A stretch of DNA of 5,689 bases from an uncultured Xanthobacteraceae bacterium (GTDB taxonomy: Bacteria > Pseudomonadota > Alphaproteobacteria > Rhizobiales > Xanthobacteraceae), in contig CATPBC010000491.1 of NCBI GenBank assembly GCA_955652195.1, positions 1 to 5,689 of the forward strand, in the 5' to 3' direction. Below the pieces are notes generated by a model. That model was not told the origin of the DNA and ran no database searches. It was given only the letters and a program-made list of their open reading frames with translations. The number at the start of each line of letters is the position of its first letter. Positions within the stretch are counted from its first letter, which is position 1. Below are positions 1-5,548 of this stretch, piece after piece. Both the position numbers and the translations under genes were made by a program.

Positions 1-1
1 T

Positions 2-280
2 GAATGGCGGGTATGGGAAACGGCCAAGCTGCCGCCGGATCGCCTGCTCATTCCCGGCGTGATCAGTCATGCCACCAACGTGGTCGAACATCCCGAGCTT
101 GTCGCCGAGCGCATCGTGCGTATTGCCCGCCTGATAGGGCGAGAAAATCTCTTGGCCGGAACCGATTGCGGCTTTGCCCAGGGACCGTTCCATCGCCGCG
201 TCCATCCCAGCATCATGTGGGCCAAGCTCGATGCGCTGGTGCAGGGCGCGCGGCTCGCCAGCGCGCAACTGTGGGGCTAA
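2..280 (+). CDS. Cobalamin-independent methionine synthase (MetE C-terminal domain)-like protein, 3' end only
   Basis: The frame is open from the left edge, so only the last 92 residues are present. They read as the end of the MetE/UROD-type barrel: an ISHATNVVEHPELVAERI stretch (about residues 21-38) followed by LLAGTDCGFAQG. In MetE the Cys of the equivalent DCG segment is a ligand of the zinc that activates the thiol substrate; here it is the TGC at 167-169. Members transfer methyl groups from folates to homocysteine or act on related thiol substrates in the cytoplasm. Many alphaproteobacterial paralogues of this short class have unproven substrates, so methionine synthesis is not certain. 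The gene ends with TAA and is followed by a 190-base gap before the peptidase gene. The family assignment is strong; the exact reaction is inference. Confidence 0.85.
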   Translation, partial: EWRVWETAKLPPDRLLIPGVISHATNVVEHPELVAERIVRIARLIGRENLLAGTDCGFAQGPFHRRVHPSIMWAKLDALVQGARLASAQLWG

Positions 281-397
281 CTTCGCCCCGTTCTTTGCCT
301 ATCTTGATGGCAGGCGCGAATTCTGGATTGCTACTACTTGGCCAGTGCAAAGCAGGCATCGAGCGCCAGCGGGTTCATCCGCAGGCGTGGAACTGTT

Positions 398-419
398 AGG
401 CTAGCGCCGAACTAGCTTT
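398..419 (+). terminator. Weak hairpin with short T run, possible terminator
   Basis: GCTAG at 400-404 can pair with CTAGC at 412-416 around a seven-base loop. The outer pairs A398-T418 and G399-T417 lengthen the stem to seven pairs, and the 3' side runs into TTTC. It sits in the 190-base gap after the MetE-like gene and would end that transcript. The stem is short and the T tract poor, so this is only a candidate. I see no other structure and no convincing promoter in 281-470. Confidence 0.2.
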
Positions 420-438
420 CGCCTCTTCGCCGCCAAGA

Positions 439-474
439 GGCCGATCAAGAGACCGATCAGGAGACCGCTCATGC
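439..474 (+). repeat. Three imperfect 12-base tandem repeats over the ribosome binding site and start codon
   Basis: The units are GGCCGATCAAGA (439-450), GACCGATCAGGA (451-462) and GACCGCTCATGC (463-474). Units 1 and 2 agree at 10 of 12 positions, and units 2 and 3 at 9 of 12. The second unit supplies the AGGAGA Shine-Dalgarno (459-464) and the third contains the ATG of the peptidase gene. It looks like a small slippage duplication, and changing copy number would duplicate or remove purine-rich ribosome-binding sequence. Confidence 0.6.
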
Positions 475-1652
475 TCGATGTTGCCAAGCGACAGAACACA
501 GCGCCGTTCGACACTGAACGGCTGGACCGGCTGATGGACGATGCCGGCATGGACGTGCTGCTCGTGACATCCAAGCACAATGTGCAGTACCTGCTCGGCG
601 GCCATCGCGCGTTCTTTTTCGAATCGATGGACGCGATGGGCCTCTCCCGCTATCTGCCGGTTTTCGTTTATGCCAAAGGCGAACCGGACAAAGCGGGCTT
701 CTTCGGCCACCGGATGGAGAACTACCAGAACGAGGTGAAGCCGTTCTGGGTATCCGAGCTCAACGTCAAAAGCTCCGGCTCGGTGGACGTCATGGAGAAG
801 GCGGTCGAATACGCGCGTAAGTTGGTTGCGAAGCCGAAGCGCATTGGCGCCGAGCTGGCATTCCTGCCAGCGGATTCCTCGGCGGTTCTGGGGCGGGCTT
901 TCCCCGGCAGCGAAATCAAAGACGCACTGTTCGTTCTCGAACGGCTGCGCGCGATCAAGTCGCCCGAGGAGCTGCAGATGCTGCGCATTGCCTCGGACGC
1001 CGTGATCGATTCCATGGCCGCGGTGTTTCACAATTACGGCGCCGGCGCCACCAAGACCGAATTGGCCGAAGCGCTGCGCCGCGAGGAAACAATGCGCGGG
1101 CTGACTTTCGACTATTGCCTGATTGCGGCAGGCTCGAATTTGAACCGCGCGCCTTCCGAGCAGCGTTGGGAGGAGGGCGACGTGCTCTCGCTCGATTCCG
1201 GCGGCAATTATCACGGCTATATCGGCGATGTCGCCCGCATGGGCATCGTCGGCGCGCCAGACGATGAGCTGGTGGATCTACTTGCCGAGGTCGAAGCCGT
1301 CGAACAGGCATCGATGAAGCCAATCCGCGCCGGGGCGCACGGCAAGGAGATCTATGCGGCTGCCAACGGCGTGTTGCATAAATCGAAGATCCATAACCAC
1401 ACCCACTTCCTGGCTCACGGCATGGGTCTGGTCAGCCATGAAGCGCCGCGGCTGACCAATGCGGGGCCGGTGCCGTATGACGCCTATGACGCGGATCGGC
1501 CGCTCGAAACCGGCATGGTGGTTTCGGTGGAGACGACGCTGCAACATCCGCAGCGCGGCTTCATCAAGCTTGAAGACACCGTGGTGGTCACGCCGAATGG
1601 CTTCGAGGTCTATGGCGATCGCATCCGCGGCTGGAACAGAGCCGGCGGCTGA
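471..1652 (+). CDS. M24 family metallopeptidase (Xaa-Pro aminopeptidase/creatinase type)
   Basis: This complete 393-residue protein has the two-domain pitta-bread layout: a creatinase-like N-terminal domain (about residues 10-150) and an M24 catalytic domain (about 160-385). All five metal ligands expected for the family can be placed: D242 in LSLDSGG, D253 in YIGDVAR, H316 in FLAHGMG, E354 in VSVETT and E368 in IKLEDT. The extra conserved His of the active site is H323 in VSHE. It should bind two divalent metal ions and hydrolyse a bond next to proline, or a related amide or C-N bond as in creatinase; the substrate cannot be read from the sequence. There is no signal peptide, so it is cytoplasmic. 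The ATG start is supported by AGGAGA at 459-464, six bases upstream. Length and codon use are normal, with nothing to suggest decay. Confidence 0.93.
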   Translation: MLDVAKRQNTAPFDTERLDRLMDDAGMDVLLVTSKHNVQYLLGGHRAFFFESMDAMGLSRYLPVFVYAKGEPDKAGFFGHRMENYQNEVKPFWVSELNVKSSGSVDVMEKAVEYARKLVAKPKRIGAELAFLPADSSAVLGRAFPGSEIKDALFVLERLRAIKSPEELQMLRIASDAVIDSMAAVFHNYGAGATKTELAEALRREETMRGLTFDYCLIAAGSNLNRAPSEQRWEEGDVLSLDSGGNYHGYIGDVARMGIVGAPDDELVDLLAEVEAVEQASMKPIRAGAHGKEIYAAANGVLHKSKIHNHTHFLAHGMGLVSHEAPRLTNAGPVPYDAYDADRPLETGMVVSVETTLQHPQRGFIKLEDTVVVTPNGFEVYGDRIRGWNRAGG

Positions 1653-1735
1653 CTGCGTGACTGAAAGATAGCGGCCTCCGGGCCGGACTGCCCGAGCCGA
1701 GCAAAATCAGCCTGTCTAGGATGTGAACCGCGCTT

Positions 1736-1753
1736 CGCGCGCGCCATCGCGCG
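1736..1753. other. GC-only palindromic hairpin in the gap before the PoxB-like gene
   Basis: CGCGCG at 1738-1743 pairs with CGCGCG at 1748-1753 around the loop CCAT, and the stem can slide two bases to the left. A second, weaker hairpin (CGGCC 1672-1676 with GGCCG 1681-1685) lies just after the peptidase stop codon. Neither has a T tract, so intrinsic termination is doubtful. The 141-base gap (1653-1793) must hold whatever separates peptidase expression from the next gene, but I see no clear promoter motif. Confidence 0.3.
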
Positions 1754-1793
1754 TCTTCGGCTAACGCGTGCCCCTACGTAGGAGGAGCTGCAG

Positions 1794-2288
1794 ATGTCCC
1801 AAACAGTCGCAGGTCTTTTGGTTGGCGTGCTCGAACAGATCGGGGTCAAGCACATTTTCGGACTGATTGGTGACTCGCTAAATCCTCTCGCCGACGCAGT
1901 TCGCCGCAGCGGCATCGAATGGATCGGCGTCCGCCACGAGGAGGGCGCGGCACTCGCCGCCTCCGGCCAGGCCAAGCTCACGGGCCGGCTAGGGGTGTGC
2001 GCCGGCACGACCGGCCCGGGCAGCACACATCTCGTCGCCGGCCTCTATGAGGCGTGCCGTGACCATGCTCCGGTTCTAGCGCTCTCCGGCGACATGCCGC
2101 GCAAATTGCGCGGCACTGACTTCTTCCAGGCGACCGAGCCTGACCTCTTGTTCCGCGATGTTTCTCTTTACACTCAAACCGTCTCCTCGCCGGAGCAAGC
2201 ACCGGCGGTTTTCCATCAAGCGATCGCCGCTGCTTATGCCGGGCGCGGCGTCGCGCATCTGACGCTGCCGCAGAACAACATAGTCTAA
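1794..2288 (+). CDS. PoxB-like thiamine-diphosphate enzyme, N-terminal (Pyr domain) part, interrupted by in-frame stop
   Basis: These 164 residues form the N-terminal pyrimidine-binding domain of a pyruvate oxidase/acetolactate synthase-type enzyme. FGLIGDSLNPL (about 22-32) and VRHEEGAALAASGQAKLTG (about 46-64) match E. coli PoxB in position. E49 of HEE is the expected glutamate that activates the cofactor. CAGTTGPGSTHL and the later VSSPEQ segment also follow PoxB. The start is firm: AGGAGGAG at 1780-1787 lies six bases before ATG. The frame ends with TAA at 2286-2288 just after LTLPQ, a point where relatives run on into the linker to the FAD domain. The remainder continues in the same frame from 2322. 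It is therefore the front half of one interrupted gene, unless the two halves are made separately and associate. Alone it lacks the diphosphate-binding half and could not be an active enzyme. Confidence 0.85.
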   Translation: MSQTVAGLLVGVLEQIGVKHIFGLIGDSLNPLADAVRRSGIEWIGVRHEEGAALAASGQAKLTGRLGVCAGTTGPGSTHLVAGLYEACRDHAPVLALSGDMPRKLRGTDFFQATEPDLLFRDVSLYTQTVSSPEQAPAVFHQAIAAAYAGRGVAHLTLPQNNIV

Positions 2289-2321
2289 AAATAGAATGTC
2301 GCCGTAAAAATAAAAAAAAAA
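2276..2321 (+). other. Adenine-rich tract with two in-frame stops splitting the PoxB-like gene
   Basis: From 2286 to 2321, 23 of 36 bases are A, including a run of ten at 2312-2321, inside an otherwise GC-rich gene. The frame of the upstream half meets TAA at 2286-2288 and TAG at 2292-2294, then reads through into the downstream half with no shift. The sixteen codons between LPQ and LKPR equal the linker length I recall for relatives. The tract thus seems to replace linker sequence rather than add to it. That fits either a localised error in base calling or consensus, or substitutions in a decaying gene, better than a simple insertion. It also removes any Shine-Dalgarno for the downstream part. 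Confidence 0.8.
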
Positions 2322-3488
2322 TTGAAGCCAAGGTCCGAGTTCGCAGCCAGCGAAGCCGATGTTGCCGAAATCGCCCGCCGGATTGGTGCGGCCGGCAGCG
2401 TTGTCATCATGTGCGGGGCAGGTTGCCAAGGCGCCGCGGAAGAGCTGCGGCTACTTTCGGATCGCCTCAAGGCACCGCTCATTCACTCGGTCAAGGGCAA
2501 GGACATCATGCCCTACGATGACCCGCATTGGATGGGCGGCATTGGCATGATCGGCACCAAACCCGACTACAATGCAATCATGCACTGCGACCTGCTGCTG
2601 ATGCTTGGCACCGACTATCCCTATTCGGAATTTCTCCCCAGCAAAGGCTCGGTCGTCCAGCTCGACGACAGGCCGGAGGTACTGGGACGGCGGGCCCCGA
2701 CCGCGCTAGGCGTGCTTGGTTCGATAAAGCCGACGCTAAAACTGCTGCTCGGCAAAGTCGCGGCCAAGAGCGATACGAAATTCTGGGATCAAGTTACCAA
2801 AGAGCGCCACAAGTGGGATGACATGCTGGATAAACAAGCTGATCCGGCGCGCAGCAAGGATCGCATTCATCCGCAGGCGGTGGCGCGTGCGGTCGGCGAC
2901 CTTGCCAAGGGCGACGCAATCTTCGTCTTTGACACCGGGCTCAACACGTTGTGGTCGGCCAATTGGATACGCCAGAACGGGTCGCAGCGCATCATCGGCT
3001 CCTTCAATAACGCTGCGGTCGGTACCGCGCTTGCTCAGGCCAACGGCATCCAGGCGCTGGATCGCTCGCGCCAGGTCATCGCGCTGTGCGGCGATGGCGG
3101 CTTCAACATGCTTATGTGCGAATTCCTGACCGCCGCGCACCACAAGCTCCCCGTCAAGGTGGTCGTCTACAACAATTCGGCGTTCGGGCTGATCACACTC
3201 GAAGCAGAATCCGTAGGTCTGCCCGCTTATAAGAAGGGCATTGAATTTCCCAACCCGGATTTCGCGGCGCTCGCCAGTGCTTGCGGCGGCCATGGATTTA
3301 AGGCTGCGAAGCCCGGCGAACTCAAGGCTGCGATCAGCGAGGCGTTGACGGTCGACGGCCCGGCCATCGTCGATTGCGTTGTGGCCGCCGACGAGCTGCC
3401 CAATCTTCCACATATCAATCTGGAAATGGTCGGACACTACGCGATGGCGAAGATCAAGGAAGCAGTACTGGCGTGCACGCGATCGTGA
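2322..3488 (+). CDS. PoxB-like thiamine-diphosphate enzyme, FAD and diphosphate-binding domains (C-terminal part)
   Basis: The open stretch of 388 residues supplies the central FAD-type domain (about residues 10-150; VVIMCGAGCQGAAEEL, then LGTDYPYSEFLPS and QLDDRP) and the C-terminal thiamine-diphosphate domain. The cofactor motif is intact: CGDGG at about 257-260, then NN at about 284-285, in the usual GDG...NN spacing that holds Mg and diphosphate. Numbered from the upstream ATG at 1794, these fall near 433 and 460, as in E. coli PoxB, and the joined protein would be about 564 residues against 572. It lacks the extended C-terminal tail with which E. coli PoxB binds membrane, ending in KEAVLACTRS. 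Pyruvate oxidation to acetate with quinone is a family-level guess; acetolactate synthase-like activity is possible. The TTG at 2322 follows ten A's with no ribosome binding site, so independent translation is doubtful. Confidence 0.82.
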   Translation: MKPRSEFAASEADVAEIARRIGAAGSVVIMCGAGCQGAAEELRLLSDRLKAPLIHSVKGKDIMPYDDPHWMGGIGMIGTKPDYNAIMHCDLLLMLGTDYPYSEFLPSKGSVVQLDDRPEVLGRRAPTALGVLGSIKPTLKLLLGKVAAKSDTKFWDQVTKERHKWDDMLDKQADPARSKDRIHPQAVARAVGDLAKGDAIFVFDTGLNTLWSANWIRQNGSQRIIGSFNNAAVGTALAQANGIQALDRSRQVIALCGDGGFNMLMCEFLTAAHHKLPVKVVVYNNSAFGLITLEAESVGLPAYKKGIEFPNPDFAALASACGGHGFKAAKPGELKAAISEALTVDGPAIVDCVVAADELPNLPHINLEMVGHYAMAKIKEAVLACTRS

Positions 3489-3553
3489 TGTTATCCGCAA
3501 TCGCGCCGGCGGCGCCTGATCGCGGGCTTTGCGGCGGTGCGGCTGGAGTCACC

Positions 3554-3578
3554 GCGGTTCGATCAATGCGGTTCGATC
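3554..3578. repeat. Perfect 11-base direct repeat at the end of the HExxH gene
   Basis: GCGGTTCGATC occurs at 3554-3564 and again at 3568-3578, with a 14-base period. The stop codon of the - strand gene (3563-3565) overlaps the end of one copy. The last residues EIEPH therefore come from one copy, while the other copy lies in the untranslated region. It looks like a small tandem duplication that may have altered the C-terminus. No strong terminator hairpin is visible in the convergent gap 3489-3562; GCGCC 3503-3507 with GGCGC 3511-3515 is only a five-pair stem. Confidence 0.45.
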
Positions 3579-3847
3579 TCTTGCCGCCCCGCGATCGAAT
3601 GGGAATGGTCCCAGCCGTTGCAGTGTGCCACTTCGTGGCGCCGATACGCTGCGCGATTGCGCACCGGACCGTTACGCGGAATGACCAGATGACAAGCGCC
3701 GTTGTAAGTCCAGGCGCAAGCATCGGCGCGCACGCCTTTGCCGGCGCAAGCCTTGCGCGCTTCCGCTAACGGCAAGACGCGCTCGATCACCGGACCGTTG
3801 AAGTGGCGAACGTATTGGACGGGGGGCTCGAGCACAAAGAGTGGCAT
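3563..3847 (-). CDS. Small protein with metzincin-like HExxHxxGxxH motif, function unknown
   Basis: This 94-residue protein begins MPLFVLEPPVQYVRHFNGPV and ends in IEPH. Residues 71-81 read HEVAHCNGWDH, which fits HExxHxxGxxH with H71, H75 and H81 as possible zinc ligands and E72 as the general base. Four cysteines (34, 44, 52, 76) could form disulfides or help bind metal. I recall similar small hypothetical proteins with an RRHExAHCNGW core in Bradyrhizobium-type genomes, so the frame is likely real. There is no signal peptide, and a stop codon lies two codons upstream of the ATG, so the start cannot be extended. The ribosome binding site is weak, which fits coupling to the frame that ends six bases upstream. 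Proteolysis is only a hypothesis: the protein is very small and shows no separate Met-turn. Confidence 0.72.
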   Translation of the reverse strand: MPLFVLEPPVQYVRHFNGPVIERVLPLAEARKACAGKGVRADACAWTYNGACHLVIPRNGPVRNRAAYRRHEVAHCNGWDHSHSIAGRQEIEPH

Positions 3848-3853
3848 GGATTT

Positions 3854-4084
3854 TCAGGTGGTCTTTGATGAGCAACTTGGGCTGCTGATAGCGATCGGCT
3901 CGACCTCATAATATGCTCGGTTCAGCGTCCGATCTGTGGCATCCCAAATATGAGCTTGAAACCGCGGCCTCCAGCCAACCCGGCCCGACTTGTGATAAAT
4001 CCGCAACAGTCTTGCAAAATTCGTCTTAGGTGGCGGTTCTACCCACAGGTTGCCATTGTCGGCATAACTCGTGCGGCGCGCCAT
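3854..4084 (-). CDS. Possible small hypothetical protein upstream of the HExxH gene
   Basis: This frame of 76 residues starts at ATG (4082-4084) and ends at TGA, six bases before the start of the HExxH gene, so the two could form an operon. The protein is basic and rich in aromatic residues (YHKSGRVGWRPRFQAHIWD in the middle), with no signal peptide or membrane segment. I do not recognise it. Support is modest: the close spacing, a natural-looking residue mix and about 62 percent G or C at third positions. That figure is lower than expected for this GC-rich window, and no clear Shine-Dalgarno precedes it. It could be a chance frame. Confidence 0.35.
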   Translation of the reverse strand: MARRTSYADNGNLWVEPPPKTNFARLLRIYHKSGRVGWRPRFQAHIWDATDRTLNRAYYEVEPIAISSPSCSSKTT

Positions 4085-4149
4085 TCAAAGCTGAGGACAT
4101 TTCACTTGGCAAAATGGTAATCGCCGGGAAATGGGTCGTGGGGGCGATC

Positions 4150-4524
4150 ATGAGCTATCGCAAGATTGTCAGCACCATATTGATTGCGGCAATGCTTTTC
4201 TTTTGCCCCTTCAATGATCATTCCCTCAATGATGCCGGCTAGAGCGGCGCTTCCCTGCGGGGTACCCCTCACCGGATTGCTGCCGATTGATACTGCGTTT
4301 GCCGTCCCAGCGATAATTCCTTGTCCCGTCGCCCGCCAACAAGTGGAGCCCCTCCCGCATGGTTTTGGGCCGCATTCGCTTGTCCGGCTTCGATCATCCT
4401 CTCCGGCATCGTCGCCAACTTTCGCGACAACCGGCAATTGACCACTGCGGAAGCTTGGACGTGCGGTTTGTTGTACTGGATTCCGATGCCGGTGCAGCCG
4501 CAGCAGGTCCACCATCACCATTGA
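4150..4524 (+). pseudogene. Probable frameshifted gene for a small exported/membrane protein
   Basis: A start at 4150 gives MSYRKIVSTILIAAMLFF, a typical signal-peptide opening, but this frame stops at 4240-4242 and again at 4288-4290. The next frame (+1) is open from 4184 to 4441 and carries an Ala/Pro-rich stretch ending AFAVPAIIPCPVARQQ. From about 4320 the first frame again looks protein-like: a hydrophobic segment WFWAAFACPASIILSGIVA (about 4366-4422), then NFRDNRQLTTAEAWTCGLL, ending in PQQVHHHH before TGA at 4522-4524. Two opposite shifts, one near the run TTTTCTTTTGCCCC (4196-4209) and one near 4310-4340, would join these into one protein of about 124 residues. It is either a pseudogene or a gene carrying two sequence errors. 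The function is unknown. The antisense frame 4102-4542 is less convincing. Confidence 0.4.
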
Positions 4525-4556
4525 GTGTCGCGGGCCGTCCAACCTTCAATCAAGTT

Positions 4557-4943
4557 TCATTCGCGCAGCAAATTGGGCAGCTCCGCTAACTGGGCCGCGA
4601 TGCGCCTCGCCGCCTCCGGCGTGAGTAGCTCCCGCGCCGATCCCGCCCGGTCATCCTCGAAATAGACATGCGCGAGCGCGTGGCCATTGCGGTCGCGCAA
4701 GACAAAGCACGCTGCTTGTTCTTCGACGGTCCACGGCGGCGGAAAGCGGTCGCGGTCAAGGATACGGACGATCCCGCTGTCGTCGACTAGCCGCGAAAGA
4801 AGACTGGCAAATATTGCGTCCACCACCGGAAAGTTTGTGGTGGGAAAGGGAGAAAAACTGTGACCAAAGGCACAGCGAATTATCGGAACGGCTAGTCTTC
4901 CACCCAGGCGAGGCCTGATCTGCGGAGCGTCTGGCCGCCCCAT
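4557..4943 (-). CDS. Small conserved hypothetical protein with RFPPPWTVE motif
   Basis: The C-terminal 70 residues are the reliable part: DRDRFPPPWTVEE (from about residue 63), CFVLRDRNGHALAHVYFED, then LLTPEAARRIAAQLAELPNLL. I recall this pattern (RFPPPW, a short strand ending in a Y-containing segment, then a helix EARRIA..IAKLP) from abundant small uncharacterised proteins of Bradyrhizobium relatives. No catalytic motif, signal peptide or membrane helix is seen, and the role is unknown. The start is uncertain. The only ATG is at 4941-4943; TTG at 4958 and two adjacent GTG codons at 4826 and 4823 are alternatives. Codons between 4943 and about 4830 use many A/T third positions, unlike the conserved part, so a GTG start giving about 88 residues is quite possible. 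No candidate has a clear ribosome binding site. Confidence 0.7.
   Translation of the reverse strand: MGRPDAPQIRPRLGGRLAVPIIRCAFGHSFSPFPTTNFPVVDAIFASLLSRLVDDSGIVRILDRDRFPPPWTVEEQAACFVLRDRNGHALAHVYFEDDRAGSARELLTPEAARRIAAQLAELPNLLRE
4820..4843 (-). other. Hairpin enclosing the candidate GTG starts of the RFPPPW gene
   Basis: CCACCAC at 4820-4826 and GTGGTGG at 4837-4843 form a perfect seven-pair stem around a ten-base loop. On the - strand the 3' arm of this stem is the two GTG codons that may start the RFPPPW protein. If that start is used, the mRNA hairpin would hide it. No function is known; chance is possible. Confidence 0.3.
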
Positions 4944-4988
4944 CGCATACGAACCCAAACCGCTTCGGGGTGATCGCTTTGAATTGCC

Positions 4989-5306
4989 TCAGAAGGGCAG
5001 GCCCACGCCGGCTTTGAAGTTGCCCCCATTGTCGCCGACGCCGACATTGCCGCGCAGGTCGATGACTTTGTCGCCGAGCTTCATCTTTACGCCGCCCGGA
5101 AGCTCGCCGCCGACGAGTGAGCCGGTCGGCAAATTGCTGCTGCCAGGGGACTGCGATCCGCTTGGTCCCGCGCCTGCAGTCGCCTGACCCGCAACGGAAC
5201 CGACCTCACCTACAGTACCGGTCACGCGGCCGGACACGCTTTGGGCATTGGCCGCACTTGTAGTGACCAGAATGGTAATCGCGATCGTGATCACGCCCAG
5301 TTTCAT
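4989..5306 (-). CDS. Small exported glycine-rich protein, function unknown
   Basis: This 105-residue protein opens with a clear Sec signal peptide: MK, a hydrophobic core LGVITIAITILV, then TTSAANA with a likely signal peptidase I cut after A21 (A-N-A). The mature 84 residues are rich in Gly, Ser and Val, contain no Cys and show no enzyme motif; the end reads LRGNVGVGDNGGNFKAGVGLPF in two short stretches. It would sit in the periplasm or outside the cell. Three starts compete in frame: TTG 5327, ATG 5315 and ATG 5306. AGGAGG at 5318-5323 is two bases from the middle one and eleven from the last, and overlaps the first, so 5306 is preferred. Its start lies 45 bases after tRNA-Asn on the same strand. 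I do not recognise the family. Confidence 0.7.
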   Translation of the reverse strand: MKLGVITIAITILVTTSAANAQSVSGRVTGTVGEVGSVAGQATAGAGPSGSQSPGSSNLPTGSLVGGELPGGVKMKLGDKVIDLRGNVGVGDNGGNFKAGVGLPF

Positions 5307-5317
5307 TGCCCTCATTG

Positions 5318-5323
5318 CCTCCT
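5318..5323 (-). promoter_or_regulatory. Shine-Dalgarno AGGAGG that decides the start of the exported protein
   Basis: On the - strand AGGAGG lies eleven bases before ATG 5306, two before ATG 5315, and within the first codons of the TTG 5327 start. Only the 5306 start allows near-normal spacing and leaves the signal peptide with a short positively charged N-terminus. Confidence 0.6.
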
Positions 5324-5351
5324 GCAATCGACAAATGACGTAACTGAAATT

Positions 5352-5426
5352 TGGCTCCCCGGGCCGGATTCGAACCAGCGACCAACCGGTTAACAGCCGG
5401 TTGCTCTACCGCTGAGCTACCGGGGA
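5352..5426 (-). tRNA. trnN: tRNA-Asn (anticodon GTT)
   Basis: On the - strand a complete 75-base cloverleaf can be drawn with CCA encoded. The acceptor stem TCCCCGG pairs with CCGGGGA, and the D arm is GCTC-AGCGGTA-GAGC. The anticodon arm is ACCGG-CTGTTAA-CCGGT with anticodon GTT, the variable loop is TGGTC, and the T arm is GCTGG-TTCGAAT-CCGGC. The discriminator base is G, as expected for asparagine. All stems pair, apart from one G-T pair in the T stem. It is transcribed leftwards towards the exported-protein gene, with no obvious terminator between them. A promoter-like sequence lies about 28 bases upstream. Confidence 0.97.
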
Positions 5427-5454
5427 AAAGCCTGCTCGCGCGACGGAAGCCCGC

Positions 5455-5482
5455 ATATAACAAAGCCGATCCCGCTTTGAAA
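5455..5482 (-). promoter_or_regulatory. Possible promoter of tRNA-Asn
   Basis: On the - strand TTATAT (5455-5460) could be a -10 box and TTTCAA (5477-5482) a weak -35 box, spaced by 16 bases. Transcription would start about 20 bases before the tRNA, leaving a short leader for processing. The -35 match is poor. The AT-rich box stands out in a GC-rich stretch and its position suits a tRNA promoter. It would also be the natural promoter for the downstream exported-protein gene. Confidence 0.4.
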
Positions 5483-5548
5483 GCCGCCGCGCTACGGCAC
5501 CGCCGGGACCGTTTTGCGTGCAACCAGTCTCAAGCTGGCGGGAAGGAT

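Noticed and set aside
396..1214. 272-residue open frame on the - strand
   Set aside because: It lies antisense to the intact M24 peptidase gene, whose metal ligands are all in place. The translation is rich in Arg, His and Gln and matches no family; it is a GC-rich shadow.
1672..1685. Hairpin after the peptidase stop as an intrinsic terminator
   Set aside because: It has only five pairs and no T tract.
2736..3500. 254-residue open frame on the - strand
   Set aside because: It is antisense to the thiamine-diphosphate domain, which carries the GDG...NN motif. The long frame follows from high GC.
4102..4542. 146-residue open frame on the - strand
   Set aside because: It is antisense to the proposed frameshifted signal-peptide gene, with scattered Cys and Arg and no recognisable domain. 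It is less protein-like than the + strand segments, though not fully excluded.
5206..5523. Open frame on the - strand reading through tRNA-Asn
   Set aside because: Its middle (SSAVEQPAVNRLVAGSNPAR) is the typical false translation of a tRNA gene.
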